Shown: positions 1 to 10,600 of the stretch, one piece after another
Position numbering within the stretch: the first letter of the stretch is position 1
How the letters are laid out: each line of letters begins with the position of its first letter
Source: Caulochytrium protostelioides
Taxonomy: Eukaryota; Chytridiomycota; Caulochytriomycetes; Caulochytriales; Caulochytriaceae
Assembly (NCBI GenBank): GCA_003615045.1
Contig: ML014197.1
Span: forward strand, 1 to 64,000
Direction of reading: 5' to 3'
Length of the DNA: 64,000 nt
Position numbers and translations under genes: made by a program
Notes under the pieces: model-generated
What the model was told of the DNA's origin: nothing
Database searches by the model: none
What the model saw: only the letters and a program-made list of their open reading frames with translations

Positions 1-5
1 GAACG

Positions 6-236
6 ATGCCGAATTGGCAAAGGCACCCGGGAAAATTCACTTTTCTGAATGACGCGCAGCACCCGGAAGCTGTCAAAATCATCTTGCAATATTTCTGGGT
101 TCCAGAGCAGGACATGGACAAGTATCTATCGAAAGGAACCCAGGAGACTGGTGACGAGAAAAGATTGAGAGCAGAAGCATTTAAGAATCTTTTATCCGAG
201 GACATGTCGCCGCCATTCGAATCTCGATTCGATTAA
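6..236 (+). CDS. Unknown protein fragment, possibly 5' partial
   Basis: A 76-codon open frame at the window edge. I do not recognise the family. The protein has ordinary, low-repeat composition (rich in K, E, F and D), unlike the Ala/Pro/Ser-rich proteins in the rest of the window, and the DNA is visibly less GC-rich. It ends with TAA at 234-236. The next open frame, starting at 269, is in another phase but is open back through this stop, so the two may be one gene broken by a frameshift or an intron I could not place. It may also begin before the window. A decayed or transferred element is possible; no domain is visible. Confidence 0.35.
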   Translation: MPNWQRHPGKFTFLNDAQHPEAVKIILQYFWVPEQDMDKYLSKGTQETGDEKRLRAEAFKNLLSEDMSPPFESRFD

Positions 237-268
237 AGCTGCTCAAGCATATTCAGTACCAGGTAGAG

Positions 269-907
269 ATGTATATCAACGAAGTGGGGCAAGCCGCCAC
301 TGCCATGTGGGCGAAAAAGCTGGAGACGGGTCGGATTGGTCTTCCCCCCGCTTTGCTGCAAATGGCTAGCAGTTCTGCGCCCGGCAAACCGGCTTTCACT
401 TTGAAGGATATCGTGGCGTCGAACCAAAGGAAGAACGTGGATCTGGGCCACGTCTTCATTCCTGCTTTCTTCGTACTGTTGACTGCCGACGAAGATTTCC
501 CTCTCGAGTTGCCTGCCGAAGATTTCCTGGACCCTCAGGTGACAGCACGCGCGTTGCTGACCAGCTGCATGGGCGAGCCCACTGGGTGGGGGGAAGACAA
601 ACCTGAACTGCTTTCCGCTGAAACGCTTGATGGCCTGGCAGAGCATCTAATGCGTACCGCCACTCACGAGCAGGCCAGCCGCATGTATCTTGAATCTCGG
701 TTCCGGACAGTGCGACGCAAGCAGCGGGGCATAGATCAGGACACTTTCGGGGACTCGGGCTACGAGTCAGATACCTCCCATTTTCGCCCGCGACGACCGC
801 CAGGGAACCTTCGGCGCACGCATGCATCTCATAAACTCAACTGGTCGAAGGCTAACAGCGAGGGATTTGGACTTCCCATGCCCGCAGCGCTTCACGATAT
901 TGCTTGA
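269..907 (+). CDS. Unknown protein, 212 aa, anomalous composition
   Basis: Open frame from ATG 269 to TGA 905-907; the same phase is open upstream to at least 200, overlapping the end of the preceding frame. The first ~150 residues look like a real folded protein: mixed hydrophobic and acidic segments such as VFIPAFFVLLTADEDFPLEL near residue 70. The last ~60 are Arg/Ser-rich. No family is recognised. Low GC and balanced amino-acid use set it apart from its neighbours, which suggests recent acquisition or a remnant of a mobile or host-interaction gene; that is inference. An opposite-strand open frame at 233-646 looks like a shadow. Confidence 0.4.
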   Translation: MYINEVGQAATAMWAKKLETGRIGLPPALLQMASSSAPGKPAFTLKDIVASNQRKNVDLGHVFIPAFFVLLTADEDFPLELPAEDFLDPQVTARALLTSCMGEPTGWGEDKPELLSAETLDGLAEHLMRTATHEQASRMYLESRFRTVRRKQRGIDQDTFGDSGYESDTSHFRPRRPPGNLRRTHASHKLNWSKANSEGFGLPMPAALHDIA

Positions 908-1195
908 GCACGTGCGCTTCAGCTGAGCCACAGCAAGTTTGTGAACCCCAATCTCGTTCGTTGTCGCTTTGAACATCTCCTCAAGAAAGCGCCTTTCCAT
1001 TTTGGCCTGCAGCGCTGTGCCCTATCGTGGGGCAAGACCTGTCGCAGCTCGTGGTCGGCAAGCGCATCCGGTGCTCATCCGCATGCGGACTGCCGCTTGG
1101 AGGGATCCTCCAGGGGGCCGAGGCTAGGGAGATGTCGTATCTGTGTCAGGTGATCTCACGGGAAAGCCTCTTTATCCCTATTACAAAATCTATCT

Positions 1196-4100
1196 TTACA
1201 TCCAGAGCATCTCGCCGCGCGCCATGCGGTTCTGCAAGGTGGCGGCGCTGCTGCCCATCGTCGTGGCGGACGCCGACGACGATGCGGTCGAGGTCCGCTT
1301 CATGAGCGCTGGACGCGCCGGCGACGTCGATTTGCTGCCGCTGCTACCGGGGGCCGTGCCTCGCGCCGTCTTGCGCCGGCGAGGCGAGCCCGTCGTCGCA
1401 TGGCTCTGCGCCGTTGCGGTCGACGATGCGAAACTCCGGACGCTCGAGGCTGGGCTGCCCTTCGCGGCCCGCGCGTCGTCCACGGTGTCCATCGGACCCA
1501 GACTGGCCCCCGCGGGGATCCGCATCGGCGTCGATCGCTCAATGGCGCTGCTGGAGGCCGGGGCGTGCAGCGGCAGCGACGCCGACCGCGGAAGCGCGAC
1601 CGTCGATGTCGGCGCTGACAGCGGCGACGCGAGCGATGCGGACGAGGAGGTCGCGCTGCAGCCGCCGGAGGCCGTCGTCGACTGGCTCGCGTTCGAGCGC
1701 CCCGGTCGCGGCCACAGGCCAAACCATTTCTTGACCTTGCTCGGGCTCGGAGTGGCGGGGCCCACCACGCCGAAGGCGTCGAGGGGGCCCGACATAGACG
1801 TCTGCGAGGCGGAGGGCGACAGGACAACGGAGGTCGTGCTGCCGGCCTGGTGGAGCGTCGTCTCGGAAGCGGAGCGCGGCGTGGCGGCCGGCAGCGGCGG
1901 TGGCGGCAGCGTTGCGGCCAATGGTGCGCGGGAGGCCGATGCGGCGGTTTGAAGTAACGGCGTCGGGCACGCGTCGAGCATGGGCAGACAGCTGCTGCTG
2001 GCCGCGACAACGGTCAGCGCTGGTGAGGCCGTCGCGATCGAGGAGACGGGCGATGCAGGAGCGACCGTGGTGGTGGTCGTCGCGAGCGAGGCCGAGATGG
2101 CCGAGACGGCCGGCGAAGCAGGGGCATTCACCGCTATGGCGTGGCTGACGGTCGCGGTCGTGGGCGGAGGCGCCGACGTCGCGAACGGATGAATGGGATC
2201 GACAGCCGCCTCGGCGTCGGTCGCCGTCTCGGTCTCATCAGAAATCGTGCCTGGTTCCACCATCGGGGCGCCCAGTGCCGTGGTCAGCGTCGATGTGAGC
2301 GAGCCGTCGGCGACGAGTCCTTGCACGGTGACGTGCCGGTCGTCCATCGCTCGGGTCGCGAGGAAAGGATCGGCGGCCGCCTGGCGGTGATGGTGATGTT
2401 GGTGCTGATGGTGGTGTTGGTGGTGCGCACGGTGGTGGGAGTCCTGCGACGACGGCGCGTCCGGTGCACTCGGCGGGGCGCTGCCCTCATCGAAGCCACT
2501 GCCGCCGCGGCCACCGGCACGGCCGCGGCGGCGGAGCGAATCGTGGTGTGTGCCGCCGTTGCTGTCACCGTCGTGGTCAGGCGGGGCGTCGTCGTCGGCC
2601 GCAGCGTCCGCAGTCGCCGCTTCCGACGACGGCGGGTAGGCGACCGCTGCGCCAAAGACAGACCGCATCTGTCCGAGCAGGTAGAGTCCGAAGACGTCGC
2701 GCTCGCCCCGCATGAGCCCGAAGATGGGGCCCGCGTGGTGGAGCTGGCGGCAGATGCTCAGGGCGCAGCCCTCCGTGGCGACCTGACGTGAGAGACAGTC
2801 GTAGAGCGCGACGCTGGCGGCGACCGGCACGGTCGTGTCCTGGCCGCTGTGGATCAGCAGCAGCTTCGGGAGCCCCGCGGCGGGCGCGCGGACGGCGGCA
2901 GGGCCGTGCCGCGTCACGAGGCCGCGGAGGACCTGGAGAGGGGAGTGGCGCGCGAACGCGGCGGCGTCGGGGCCCATCACGCGCGCCATCGCCGAGATTT
3001 CCTCGACGCCGCGCATGCACTCCCACTCATAGTGAGACGCGATGTCGTACACGCCGCACAGCAGCACCGCGCCGCGGACGGCGTCGAGCAAATCGCCGGT
3101 GCCCTTGGCGGGCTGCCGGCGGGTCACGCCACGGGAAGCGATGTCACGGGCAGCTGTGTCAGGTGCAGCAGCATTCGGCACAGCGGTGTCATGCGTCGCT
3201 GCGGCGTCCGTGGCGGGCGGCTGCTCCAGGCGGGCGGCGACCTGCTGGAGGATGGTCAGCATCACGAGCTGGGCGCCCGCGGAGTGGCCCATCATGATGA
3301 TGCGGGCGCCGTCGCCGTGGTAAGCCCCGATATGGCGCGCGGTCCACTGGACGGCGTGGCGCAGCTGCCGCGTCATCTGGCGGACCTTCGCGTGCGGGTA
3401 CAGGGCATAGTTGGGGACCACTACGACGTATCCGGCGTCGACGAAGCGCATCGCGAGCAGCCCGTAGAGGCTTTTGTCGCCGGACGACCACGATCCGCCA
3501 TAGACAAACACGATGACGGGGCGACCCCCAGCGGCGACACGGGTGTGGGGCGAGGCCGGCGAGGCTGACGAGTCGGATGCCAGCGGCTCCATGGTCAAGT
3601 CGCTGGGGTCCTGGCCCGGCTCGTCCTCACCGATGGCGCTACGATGACCACGGCGGTCTGCGTGAGCCGCGTGGCGGGGTTTCGGGTGACACTGACGGGG
3701 CGATGGCGTGACCGATGACGGAGAATCGGCGAGCCCGGCGGCCACATCTTCCGGATGGTAGTAGACATCGAGAGTCAAGCGCGGAAACTCGCTGGGGGAA
3801 TACCCAATGTCGCTGTCCAGCATGAACCGGGGCCGGCCCTGGCGGAGATACCGCCAGTAGATCCAGCGGCCAGCAAGGCCGAGCGTGGGCCCCGTGACGA
3901 GGGCCCATGCGGCCTGCCAGAACGCGCGATTGATTTGGTAGATTCGGCGCGGACTGAGCGGCACGTACGGCAGGCACAGTCCGCCAACCGTGGGCCGCTT
4001 GGGGTTCTCGGTCTGCGCGTGGGTCCAGTAGAGCCCGGTGGTGATCAGGACACCGCATCCGACCAGCGGCACCACGACCGGGGACAGCAGCACGAGGGCC

Positions 4101-4390
4101 GGCATCCACAGCGGCGAGAGCACGGCCAGCGCGCCGAGTCGGAGCCACGACGTCGGCCACGCGTTGCCCCGCAGGAACGCTTGGCGCCGCGCCGCGGCAC
4201 GGACACCCACGACCGCCGACGCCGGCGCTGCCGTGCTCGGCGTCAGACCGGCTTGAAGCGGCGCAGCAGCGCCCGCAGCGGCGGCAGCACCCTCGGTGGC
4301 AGCGGCCTCAGCGGCGGCGGCACCGGCACCCGCAGCGGCGGCGGAGAGATCCGCGCCCACGCCAGCGGCCGTCGGTCGCGGGTCGGCCAT
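1196..4390 (-). CDS. Isoprenylcysteine methylesterase-like alpha/beta hydrolase, membrane-anchored
   Basis: Serine hydrolase of the alpha/beta-hydrolase fold, closest in pattern to isoprenylcysteine alpha-carbonyl methylesterases and related to kynurenine formamidases. From ATG 4390 the protein is 1064 aa. Two hydrophobic stretches at about 80-120 and 155-180 should anchor it in a membrane. The oxyanion motif VYGGSW lies near 298 and the nucleophile is Ser370 in GHSAG. The likely acid is Asp518 in HSGQDTTVP and the base is one of the His pair at 551-552 (LHHAGP). Low-complexity insertions split the hydrolase near 220-285 and 390-430. About 480 C-terminal residues are disordered Ser/Ala-rich sequence with a His-rich run, far longer than usual family members. 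The open frame continues upstream only through a TTG, so the first ATG is chosen. The substrate is unproven. Confidence 0.75.
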   Translation of the reverse strand: MADPRPTAAGVGADLSAAAAGAGAAAAEAAATEGAAAAAGAAAPLQAGLTPSTAAPASAVVGVRAAARRQAFLRGNAWPTSWLRLGALAVLSPLWMPALVLLSPVVVPLVGCGVLITTGLYWTHAQTENPKRPTVGGLCLPYVPLSPRRIYQINRAFWQAAWALVTGPTLGLAGRWIYWRYLRQGRPRFMLDSDIGYSPSEFPRLTLDVYYHPEDVAAGLADSPSSVTPSPRQCHPKPRHAAHADRRGHRSAIGEDEPGQDPSDLTMEPLASDSSASPASPHTRVAAGGRPVIVFVYGGSWSSGDKSLYGLLAMRFVDAGYVVVVPNYALYPHAKVRQMTRQLRHAVQWTARHIGAYHGDGARIIMMGHSAGAQLVMLTILQQVAARLEQPPATDAAATHDTAVPNAAAPDTAARDIASRGVTRRQPAKGTGDLLDAVRGAVLLCGVYDIASHYEWECMRGVEEISAMARVMGPDAAAFARHSPLQVLRGLVTRHGPAAVRAPAAGLPKLLLIHSGQDTTVPVAASVALYDCLSRQVATEGCALSICRQLHHAGPIFGLMRGERDVFGLYLLGQMRSVFGAAVAYPPSSEAATADAAADDDAPPDHDGDSNGGTHHDSLRRRGRAGGRGGSGFDEGSAPPSAPDAPSSQDSHHRAHHQHHHQHQHHHHRQAAADPFLATRAMDDRHVTVQGLVADGSLTSTLTTALGAPMVEPGTISDETETATDAEAAVDPIHPFATSAPPPTTATVSHAIAVNAPASPAVSAISASLATTTTTVAPASPVSSIATASPALTVVAASSSCLPMLDACPTPLLQTAASASRAPLAATLPPPPLPAATPRSASETTLHQAGSTTSVVLSPSASQTSMSGPLDAFGVVGPATPSPSKVKKWFGLWPRPGRSNASQSTTASGGCSATSSSASLASPLSAPTSTVALPRSASLPLHAPASSSAIERSTPMRIPAGASLGPMDTVDDARAAKGSPASSVRSFASSTATAQSHATTGSPRRRKTARGTAPGSSGSKSTSPARPALMKRTSTASSSASATTMGSSAATLQNRMARGEMLWM

Positions 4391-5226
4391 GGCGGAGAGC
4401 AGAGCAGAAGAAGGGTTCACGGCAGCGGTGATCGGATCGGCATCCGTCGAAGGCAAGGCGAGCCGATCAAGGGGGGACGCACGGAGGCCACCGGACGAGC
4501 GAGCCAGCCGGCGATGCGCGTCGGGGGAGGCGTGGCGTCGGGTGGGATGGCCGTCGCAGACGCGGTGGGCGAGCAGACCGACTTATCTGCCGACGACCAA
4601 TGGCCCTCGTTGCACACTTCCTCCTTCATACCGGATCATCCGCCCTGTCGATGCGACAACCCCCAAGCTGGCAAGCGACAGGCCTTTTTTTGTTGGTCTT
4701 GCGGGCGAATCTCTCGCGCCGAAGGCGATGGCTGCCGCCGAGTGTCACGCGACGATGGGCACCACTGCTTCCCGTCCCGTCCTCGCCTCCTTGCCCGGGC
4801 GCCGGGGGGGCCGGGGGTCGCCGAAGCACCAGCAAGAGCGAAGCGCGCCGGGCAACGCCGTGCAAGGCTCGCGATGGCTCGGCACGGCCACGGCGCTTTC
4901 TTTGGCGGTGTGGAGCCACCGCGCCGCAAACACGGCGGCCACGGTTATCGCTAGGGTTTTCGGGTGCCGCTGGGGGATCGCGCTCTCCGTCTCTCCGTCC
5001 CTCCGTGTGATGCTCGGACCGCTCGGTGGCCATCCTCATCCAGCTACGATTGGCGCGACTTTCCACAGCAGTGCATCAAAAGAGGTATACGATTGAAGGG
5101 TCGTTGAAAAAGAACCATGAAGAAAGAGGAGGAGGAGGAGGAGGAGGAGGATCGGCGTGTCGCGTCCGAGTCAACCAGCAGCGAAGCGTCTAGTGCCAAA
5201 CCACGAAAGAGAAAAGGAAGGAGCAT
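4391..5226. other. Intergenic spacer between hydrolase and CNOT9 genes
   Basis: No gene supported. It holds the promoter side of the hydrolase gene and the 3' flank of the CNOT9 gene. A (GAG)n run sits at 5126-5151, about 75 bp beyond the CNOT9 stop. Several open frames cross it in all phases but have Arg/Pro/Ala composition typical of random GC-rich sequence. Confidence 0.5.
5126..5151. repeat. (GAG)n microsatellite
   Basis: Eight to nine tandem GAG/GGA triplets just downstream of the CNOT9 stop codon, probably in its 3' UTR, where the transcript would read CTC repeats. Confidence 0.8.
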
Positions 5227-6052
5227 CTACATCATGGGATCGGCGAGGTTCTGGAGTAGCTGGGTCAAGCAGCGCTTGGTGCCGCTGTCGTCCTTGAGGG
5301 TCGCGGCAAAGGTATGATCGCGCAGCGGCTCCGGCAAGCATTGGCGCAGGGCTTCTTTGGCGCGCGCGTTGTCGCTCAGCCGCATGTAACAGCGGATCAC
5401 GTGCTTGAGCAGACGGATACTCTGCTGGTTGCGCAGCTGCGTGACCATGTTGCTGAGCACGGTGCCGACCGCATAGAAGCGCTCGTAGGTCTGGCAGATG
5501 TAGCTGAGCCCGAGGTCGTCGACGAGGATCTTCTGCAAAATAAAGATGGCGACCGTCTTGCTCAGCTCGGTGCCGGTCTCCATGATGCGCAAGCACAGCG
5601 GGATAATTTCGGTCGAAAGCAGGAAGTTGATGACGTCCGAGGAGTCGTTCTTCACCAGCGCACCGATCACGCCGAGCGAGGTCAGCCGCAGGTACTCGAA
5701 CGGCCGCGTGCGGCTGACGGTGTTGAGGAATGGGTAGAGGAACAGCGGAATGTGGGCGTTCAGGAAGAGCTGCCGCGTCTCGGCATGGGAGGCCACGCAC
5801 TGCAGCAGCGCGAGCGCGTTGCACACGCGATTGCTCCCGTTGCCCGTGAGCGTCGGGGGGTGCAGCGTCGGATAGACGCAGACGATCTCCTGAAGCAGGG
5901 CGGCAATGACGCCGTAGCTGTGCCACAGAATGGGCGCCAGGTCTTCATAGACCTCACGCTTCTTGCTCAACTCGAGCAGCGCCTGCTCGCGCGACGGCGG
6001 GTAATTCAGATCCAGAATCAAGTGGTAGATCTTTTCCTCATCGACATACTGT

Positions 6053-6084
<32 letters not shown>

Positions 6085-6103
6085 CTGTTGTTGTTGTTGC
6101 TGT

Positions 6104-6138
<35 letters not shown>

Positions 6139-6399
6139 CTGTTGGGATCCTGGTGGCAGATGGCTCGGGTTAGCAAAGCCAAGGTGTTGCTGCGGCTGCG
6201 GCTGTAATCCACCGAGATGGCCACCCATCCCGACGCCGCGGTGGGCGCCGATGGTGGTCATCGACGGCGGACCGCTGCCCGGCACGCCGGTCCGATTCGG
6301 CGGCAGACTGCCGTTCCCGGGGCGGCCCGAAGCAGCGCCTTGGCCCGGTCCGAGCACGCTCCCGCTCGCGCCGGCGCCGATGCCGGCCCCGGGGTTCAT
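5227..6399 (-). CDS. CAF40: CCR4-NOT complex subunit 9 (CNOT9/Caf40/Rcd1)
   Basis: Armadillo-repeat subunit of the CCR4-NOT deadenylase complex, which acts in cytoplasmic mRNA decay and translational repression. It binds NOT1 and recruits regulators through a conserved concave surface. From ATG 6399 the protein is 390 aa. The first 85 residues are Gly/Pro/Gln-rich, residues 86-117 are 32 consecutive glutamines coded by mixed CAG and CAA, and from about 119 the conserved Rcd1 domain runs to the end. Typical blocks are [39 protein letters not shown] and [20 protein letters not shown]. The frame extends upstream only by a GTG, so the first ATG is used. Fungal orthologues also carry variable Gln-rich N-termini. 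Family assignment is certain. Confidence 0.96.
6049..6144 (-). repeat. CAG/CAA tract coding 32 glutamines in CNOT9
   Basis: Uninterrupted glutamine-coding tract with interspersed CAA codons, which tend to limit replication slippage compared with pure CAG. Length variation between strains is expected. Confidence 0.95.
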
Positions 6400-7660
6400 C
6401 GTGGCCCGCAGCTGCGGCAGCAAGGTCGTTGCGCGCGCCACGTGGGTACGGGCGTTCGCCCTGAGGCGGCGTCGGTGCCGTCGTCGTCGGCGCCGCCAAG
6501 CACGGTCGCCACGGCGTCCGCCGCGGAGAACGGCGCTGCGCTGGGTGGCCGCGGCACGAGGCCGGCGAAGACCGCGGCGCGCGGGGGATCACCGCTGCAC
6601 GTCCGCTCGCCACGTGCGGCTGGACGCGGCTAGCGCGTCGGGCGCTGGCGCGACAGAGCAGCTACGGGCGCGGGCTCGAACCCCCGTGACGTGGGCGATG
6701 TTGTTGCGGAACCGATGGTGAGGCGCGGCGATAGGCAACACGGTACGCGGCGCGACAAGGACTCGCGTTGGGGGAGCGAATCAGAGAATATAAAAAAGGA
6801 TAGAAACACGTGGGACGGCGCGAGAATCACGGAGAATGGCCAATCCAGCCTCTCCAGCGGCAGCACGGGCAACAGCGGCAGCAACCGCAGGCGGGCGTGA
6901 GTTGACCAGCAACGAGGCGAGATGCAAAGAGACGCGAGAACCGGCGGAAAGAGGCAATGGGGATGCAGGTCGTCGCAAACGACAACAACGACGTCGAAAA
7001 AAAAAAAAAAGAAAAACAAGCGACGATAGCGACGATGAAGCACGTGGACGAGAGGGCCGTCAATGCGAGCGCGCGTACCGGCTGTCAACGCTGGTAGCGA
7101 GCGAGGAAGGAGAAGCGTTCACCGTCGAATCGCAGCGAGGACGCCGAGAGCACCCGTCGTCCAGGCGCGGCCCTGGTCCGCGGGCGTCCCTGGTCCTCCC
7201 GAGCCTGGGAGGTTCATGATCAACCCGAGCTTCGACGCCCATCCCGCCGGCGTGGCGATCGCGCGACGTCTCAGAGACCGGCGAGCGGCGGGGGTATGAC
7301 GCCCGTGCGAGGCATGAGCTCGCTGCCTGCATGTCCTACGCGTCTGCCGTCGCCGCCGTCGTCGCCGTCGTCGTCGCGAGCCGCGCGGCGGTGGCGGGCA
7401 GCGAGGACGGGGCGAAGTCGGAGCCGCCGCCGCCCCACGCCGCGAAGCGACCGGCGGGCGCCCCGCCCGATGACCCGAAGCGGTTCGCCGCTCCGCCGGC
7501 ATCACCCGACGGCCCCGCCGATCGGCGCGCCTCTGCCCGCCCATGGCGTGGCCACGCGCCAGGTGCCATGAACATGTGAACTTAAACGGAGAAATGAAGA
7601 AATCACGAGGAGAAACAGCGCCGCCGGACGGCCGCCGCGGAGAGGCGCAGTACGGGTCCG
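6400..7660. other. Intergenic spacer, CNOT9 promoter side and APSES 3' flank
   Basis: No gene is firmly supported. A run of A sits near 6997-7010. A plus-strand 82-codon frame at 7331-7579 begins with a hydrophobic, signal-like stretch (MSYASAVAAVVAVVV) followed by Pro/Ala-rich sequence. It could be a small secreted protein, but the opposite strand is equally open, so I do not call it. Confidence 0.4.
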
Positions 7661-10600
7661 TCAGGACGAGGTCTGCAGCTTGCGGCGGGCCGCGAGCGCA
7701 GGCGAGCCGTCGGCGCGATGACTCGCGGCGGTGCTGGCGGGCGACGGCGCCGCCGACGGTGACGCGCCCAGCGAGACGCCGGGACGGCCGCGTTGCGGCG
7801 TCGGGTGCGACCGGGATTGAGCGCCCCCTGACTCGCGGTGAGGGCCGACGGTGCCTTTCGCATGTCCCGCCGTGCTCGTCGTCGGGGTCCCCGCACCCGT
7901 CGCCGCCGCCGCCGCCGCGGTCGTCGACCGCGGCCTGCCGCCTGCGGGACTGCTGCTGGACGCGGCCGCCGCCATTTGCTTGTCGAGGTGCTGCTGGCGC
8001 ACGCGCTCCTGCCACGCCTGCTGCTGCAGGATGTAATCGGCGTGGCGGTGCGCGCGGCCCACGGCGACGAGAAAGTCGCCGATGATTGCGCGCTGGTCGC
8101 GCTCCTCCAGCGGCACCCGCGGGTCCATCCACGCCACTGAGTCCGGGAGATCCGCCGCCGCGGCCGAGCCGTCGCTCACGCTCACGCTCAGACCGGCGCC
8201 GGGCCGGATCACCGGGCTCCAAGCGAGGGCGTCTTCCGCGGCATCGACCGACGGCGGCGGCGCGCGGTGCGCCCAGGGGCCGGTCTGCGGCCGGTGTCGC
8301 CGCAGCGACGCCGCCGCGACCGCCGACGCCGTGGGCAGGGCGGCACCGTGGCCCGCGACCGTCGCGTCGAGCCCGAGCGGGGGCGACGAGAAGGCCGTCG
8401 CCGAGAAGGCGCCGGCACCGCCGTGAGCGCCGCGAGGCGGCGAGTAGGACCGCGTCAGCAGCGACGTCGGCGGCGGCACCGCGAACCCGTCGGCGTCTTC
8501 GCGCGGACCCGCGTCGGTGCCAGCCATGGCGCCGCGCGTCCGCGCCGACGACACCGTGCCTTTCAGACCGCCCGCGGACGGCGGCGTCAGTTCCGGCGTG
8601 AGCACCGGGGTCCCGCTCAGCGCGTCGATCTGCGGGCTCGGCAGCAGGTAGTCGGACGGAGGCACGTGCGACGGCGGTCGTGACGCTGCCGCCGCCGCCG
8701 CCGCAGACGAAGGGGAGGAGACCGCGACAGGTGGCGGCGAGTCGGCGCCGCCCTGGCCCACGCCGACGGAGGAGAGCATCTGCGCACCGTCGAGAGTCGC
8801 GGGGTCCAGCATCGCGGCGCCGTGCGGCGACGGGTAGATCTGGCGCTCCCGTGGTGCAGCGCTCGATGCCGCTATCGATGCGGATGCCGCGTTCGGCACG
8901 CCGGGATGGAACTGCGCCACGCAGTTCGGGCAAAGGAGACGATGCGCCGAGGTGCCCGGACGCCATGGCGGCATGGGGCTCATGCCGCAGGCGGCGCAGC
9001 GGCGCGGCGAGTGGGTGACGGGAAGGCCGCCGCCGTCGGACGCGGAGGCCGAGGCCGAGGCGATGGCAAGCGCCGCGAGGCCCCCCGCGGTCGCCGACGC
9101 CGACGCGCTGCCGCCGCGCGGCGCCGGGCTGGCCGACGCGTCGCGGCTCGGCGTGCCGCCGACGGGCCGCGGACGCTTGAACCGGCCGATGCCGCCGCTC
9201 GAGCCGCCGAACACGGCGTCCAGGTCGGCGATCACGCGCGGTAGATACACGTCGTCGTCGCTCTCAAAGTCGGCCTCGTCCTCGTCGTCGGCCATGTACG
9301 GATAGAGGCTTTTGGGCGGGTGGTTCGTAAAACCGACGTCGGGGAGGCCCGCGGTGCTACCCGCAAGGCCGCGGCGGTCGACGTCCGGCGAGTGGGACCC
9401 CACCGAGCCCGCCGGCAGGCCCCACCGCGCCGGATCGCTGCCGGGCTCGCCGCTGCCGGCCTCGAGGCGGTGGCGCTTCGCTCGCAGTCGCAGCGTCACG
9501 CGGTGCGGCCGCCGGCTGCCGCCGACACTGCTGGCACGCGCGTCGTCCGTGTCCACATCGTCGTTCTCGATGTCCACGTTGGCGTCTTCCGACATGTCCG
9601 AGCCCGTATCGGCGAGCGCGGCGGCGGGGTGCGGAGGGTGCGGCGAGGTGGTGGCGGCGGCGGCGGCACTCGCGACAGCGGCGGCGGCGGCGGTGGCAGC
9701 AGCAGCGGTCGATCCTTTGACGCGGCCACGCTGGCCGGGCGTCGCGACGCCGTTGCCGCTGGGGATGCGGCGACGCGGAACGCGCGGCGTCCCTGGGGAG
9801 GATCCCGCGGCGTCGCCCGCGTGGCGGGCTTTCGCAGGCGTGCTGCCGCCGCCGGGGCGGCCCGGATTGACGTAGTTGGCGACATCGAGATCGAAGAGCG
9901 GCACGAGGAGATGGTCGAGACGGTGGTGGGCGGCGAGCAGCCGCGCGTCGCCGAGCGGGATCCAGGTGCCCTGGAAGCCCGCGTACCCGCCCTGGACCTT
10001 GTCGTGAACGCCCTGCGCCACATCGCGCTCGAGGATCTTGGTGCGCTGCGGCTTCGCGAGCCCCGCCGCGCGCAGGATCTGGGTGGCGTTGATGTAAGCG
10101 TCCGCTTGGCGGCGCATGACGGCGACGTTCTTGACCATCATTTCATAGACGGGCGTGCCCGAGTAGACCGCCGAGTACACGGCCCGCGCGTGGACGGGCG
10201 CCGCGGCGGCGGCATCCGCCCGTGGGGCGGCGGCGGCGGATGACGTAGCAATCTGCGGGGGCGCGGGGGCCGTCACGGGCGATGAGGCCGTGGTCGGGTG
10301 GTCGGACCAGGGCGCGGCGTGGGTCGGCACGACGATTGACGACGCGGAGTGCAGCGCGGGGTGCAGCGGGTACGCTGCGGCAGGGTCCGTCGCGACGGCC
10401 AGCGCGTGCAACCGGTCGGCGCCATGCGGCGAGGCGGCCGCCGAGGCGTCGGGGGTCGGTCCGGGCGAGGCCTCGCGCGAGATCGCGGCGTCGGCGTCGG
10501 TGTCCGCAGCCGCGGCGTCGGCGTCGGTATCCGCAGCCGCGGCGGCGGCAGCGGTCATGAAGGGTGGCCGGATCGCGTCTGAGGGCGAGCCGGCGGCCGC

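Noticed and set aside
6655-6745. GGGTTCGAGCCC-like B box on minus near 6680
   Set aside because: The T-stem has a mismatch and no D-arm, anticodon arm or acceptor pairing fits.
7119-8966. 615-codon minus frame overlapping the APSES gene
   Set aside because: Arg-rich frame in a different phase from the domain-bearing one, and it runs into the 3' flank.
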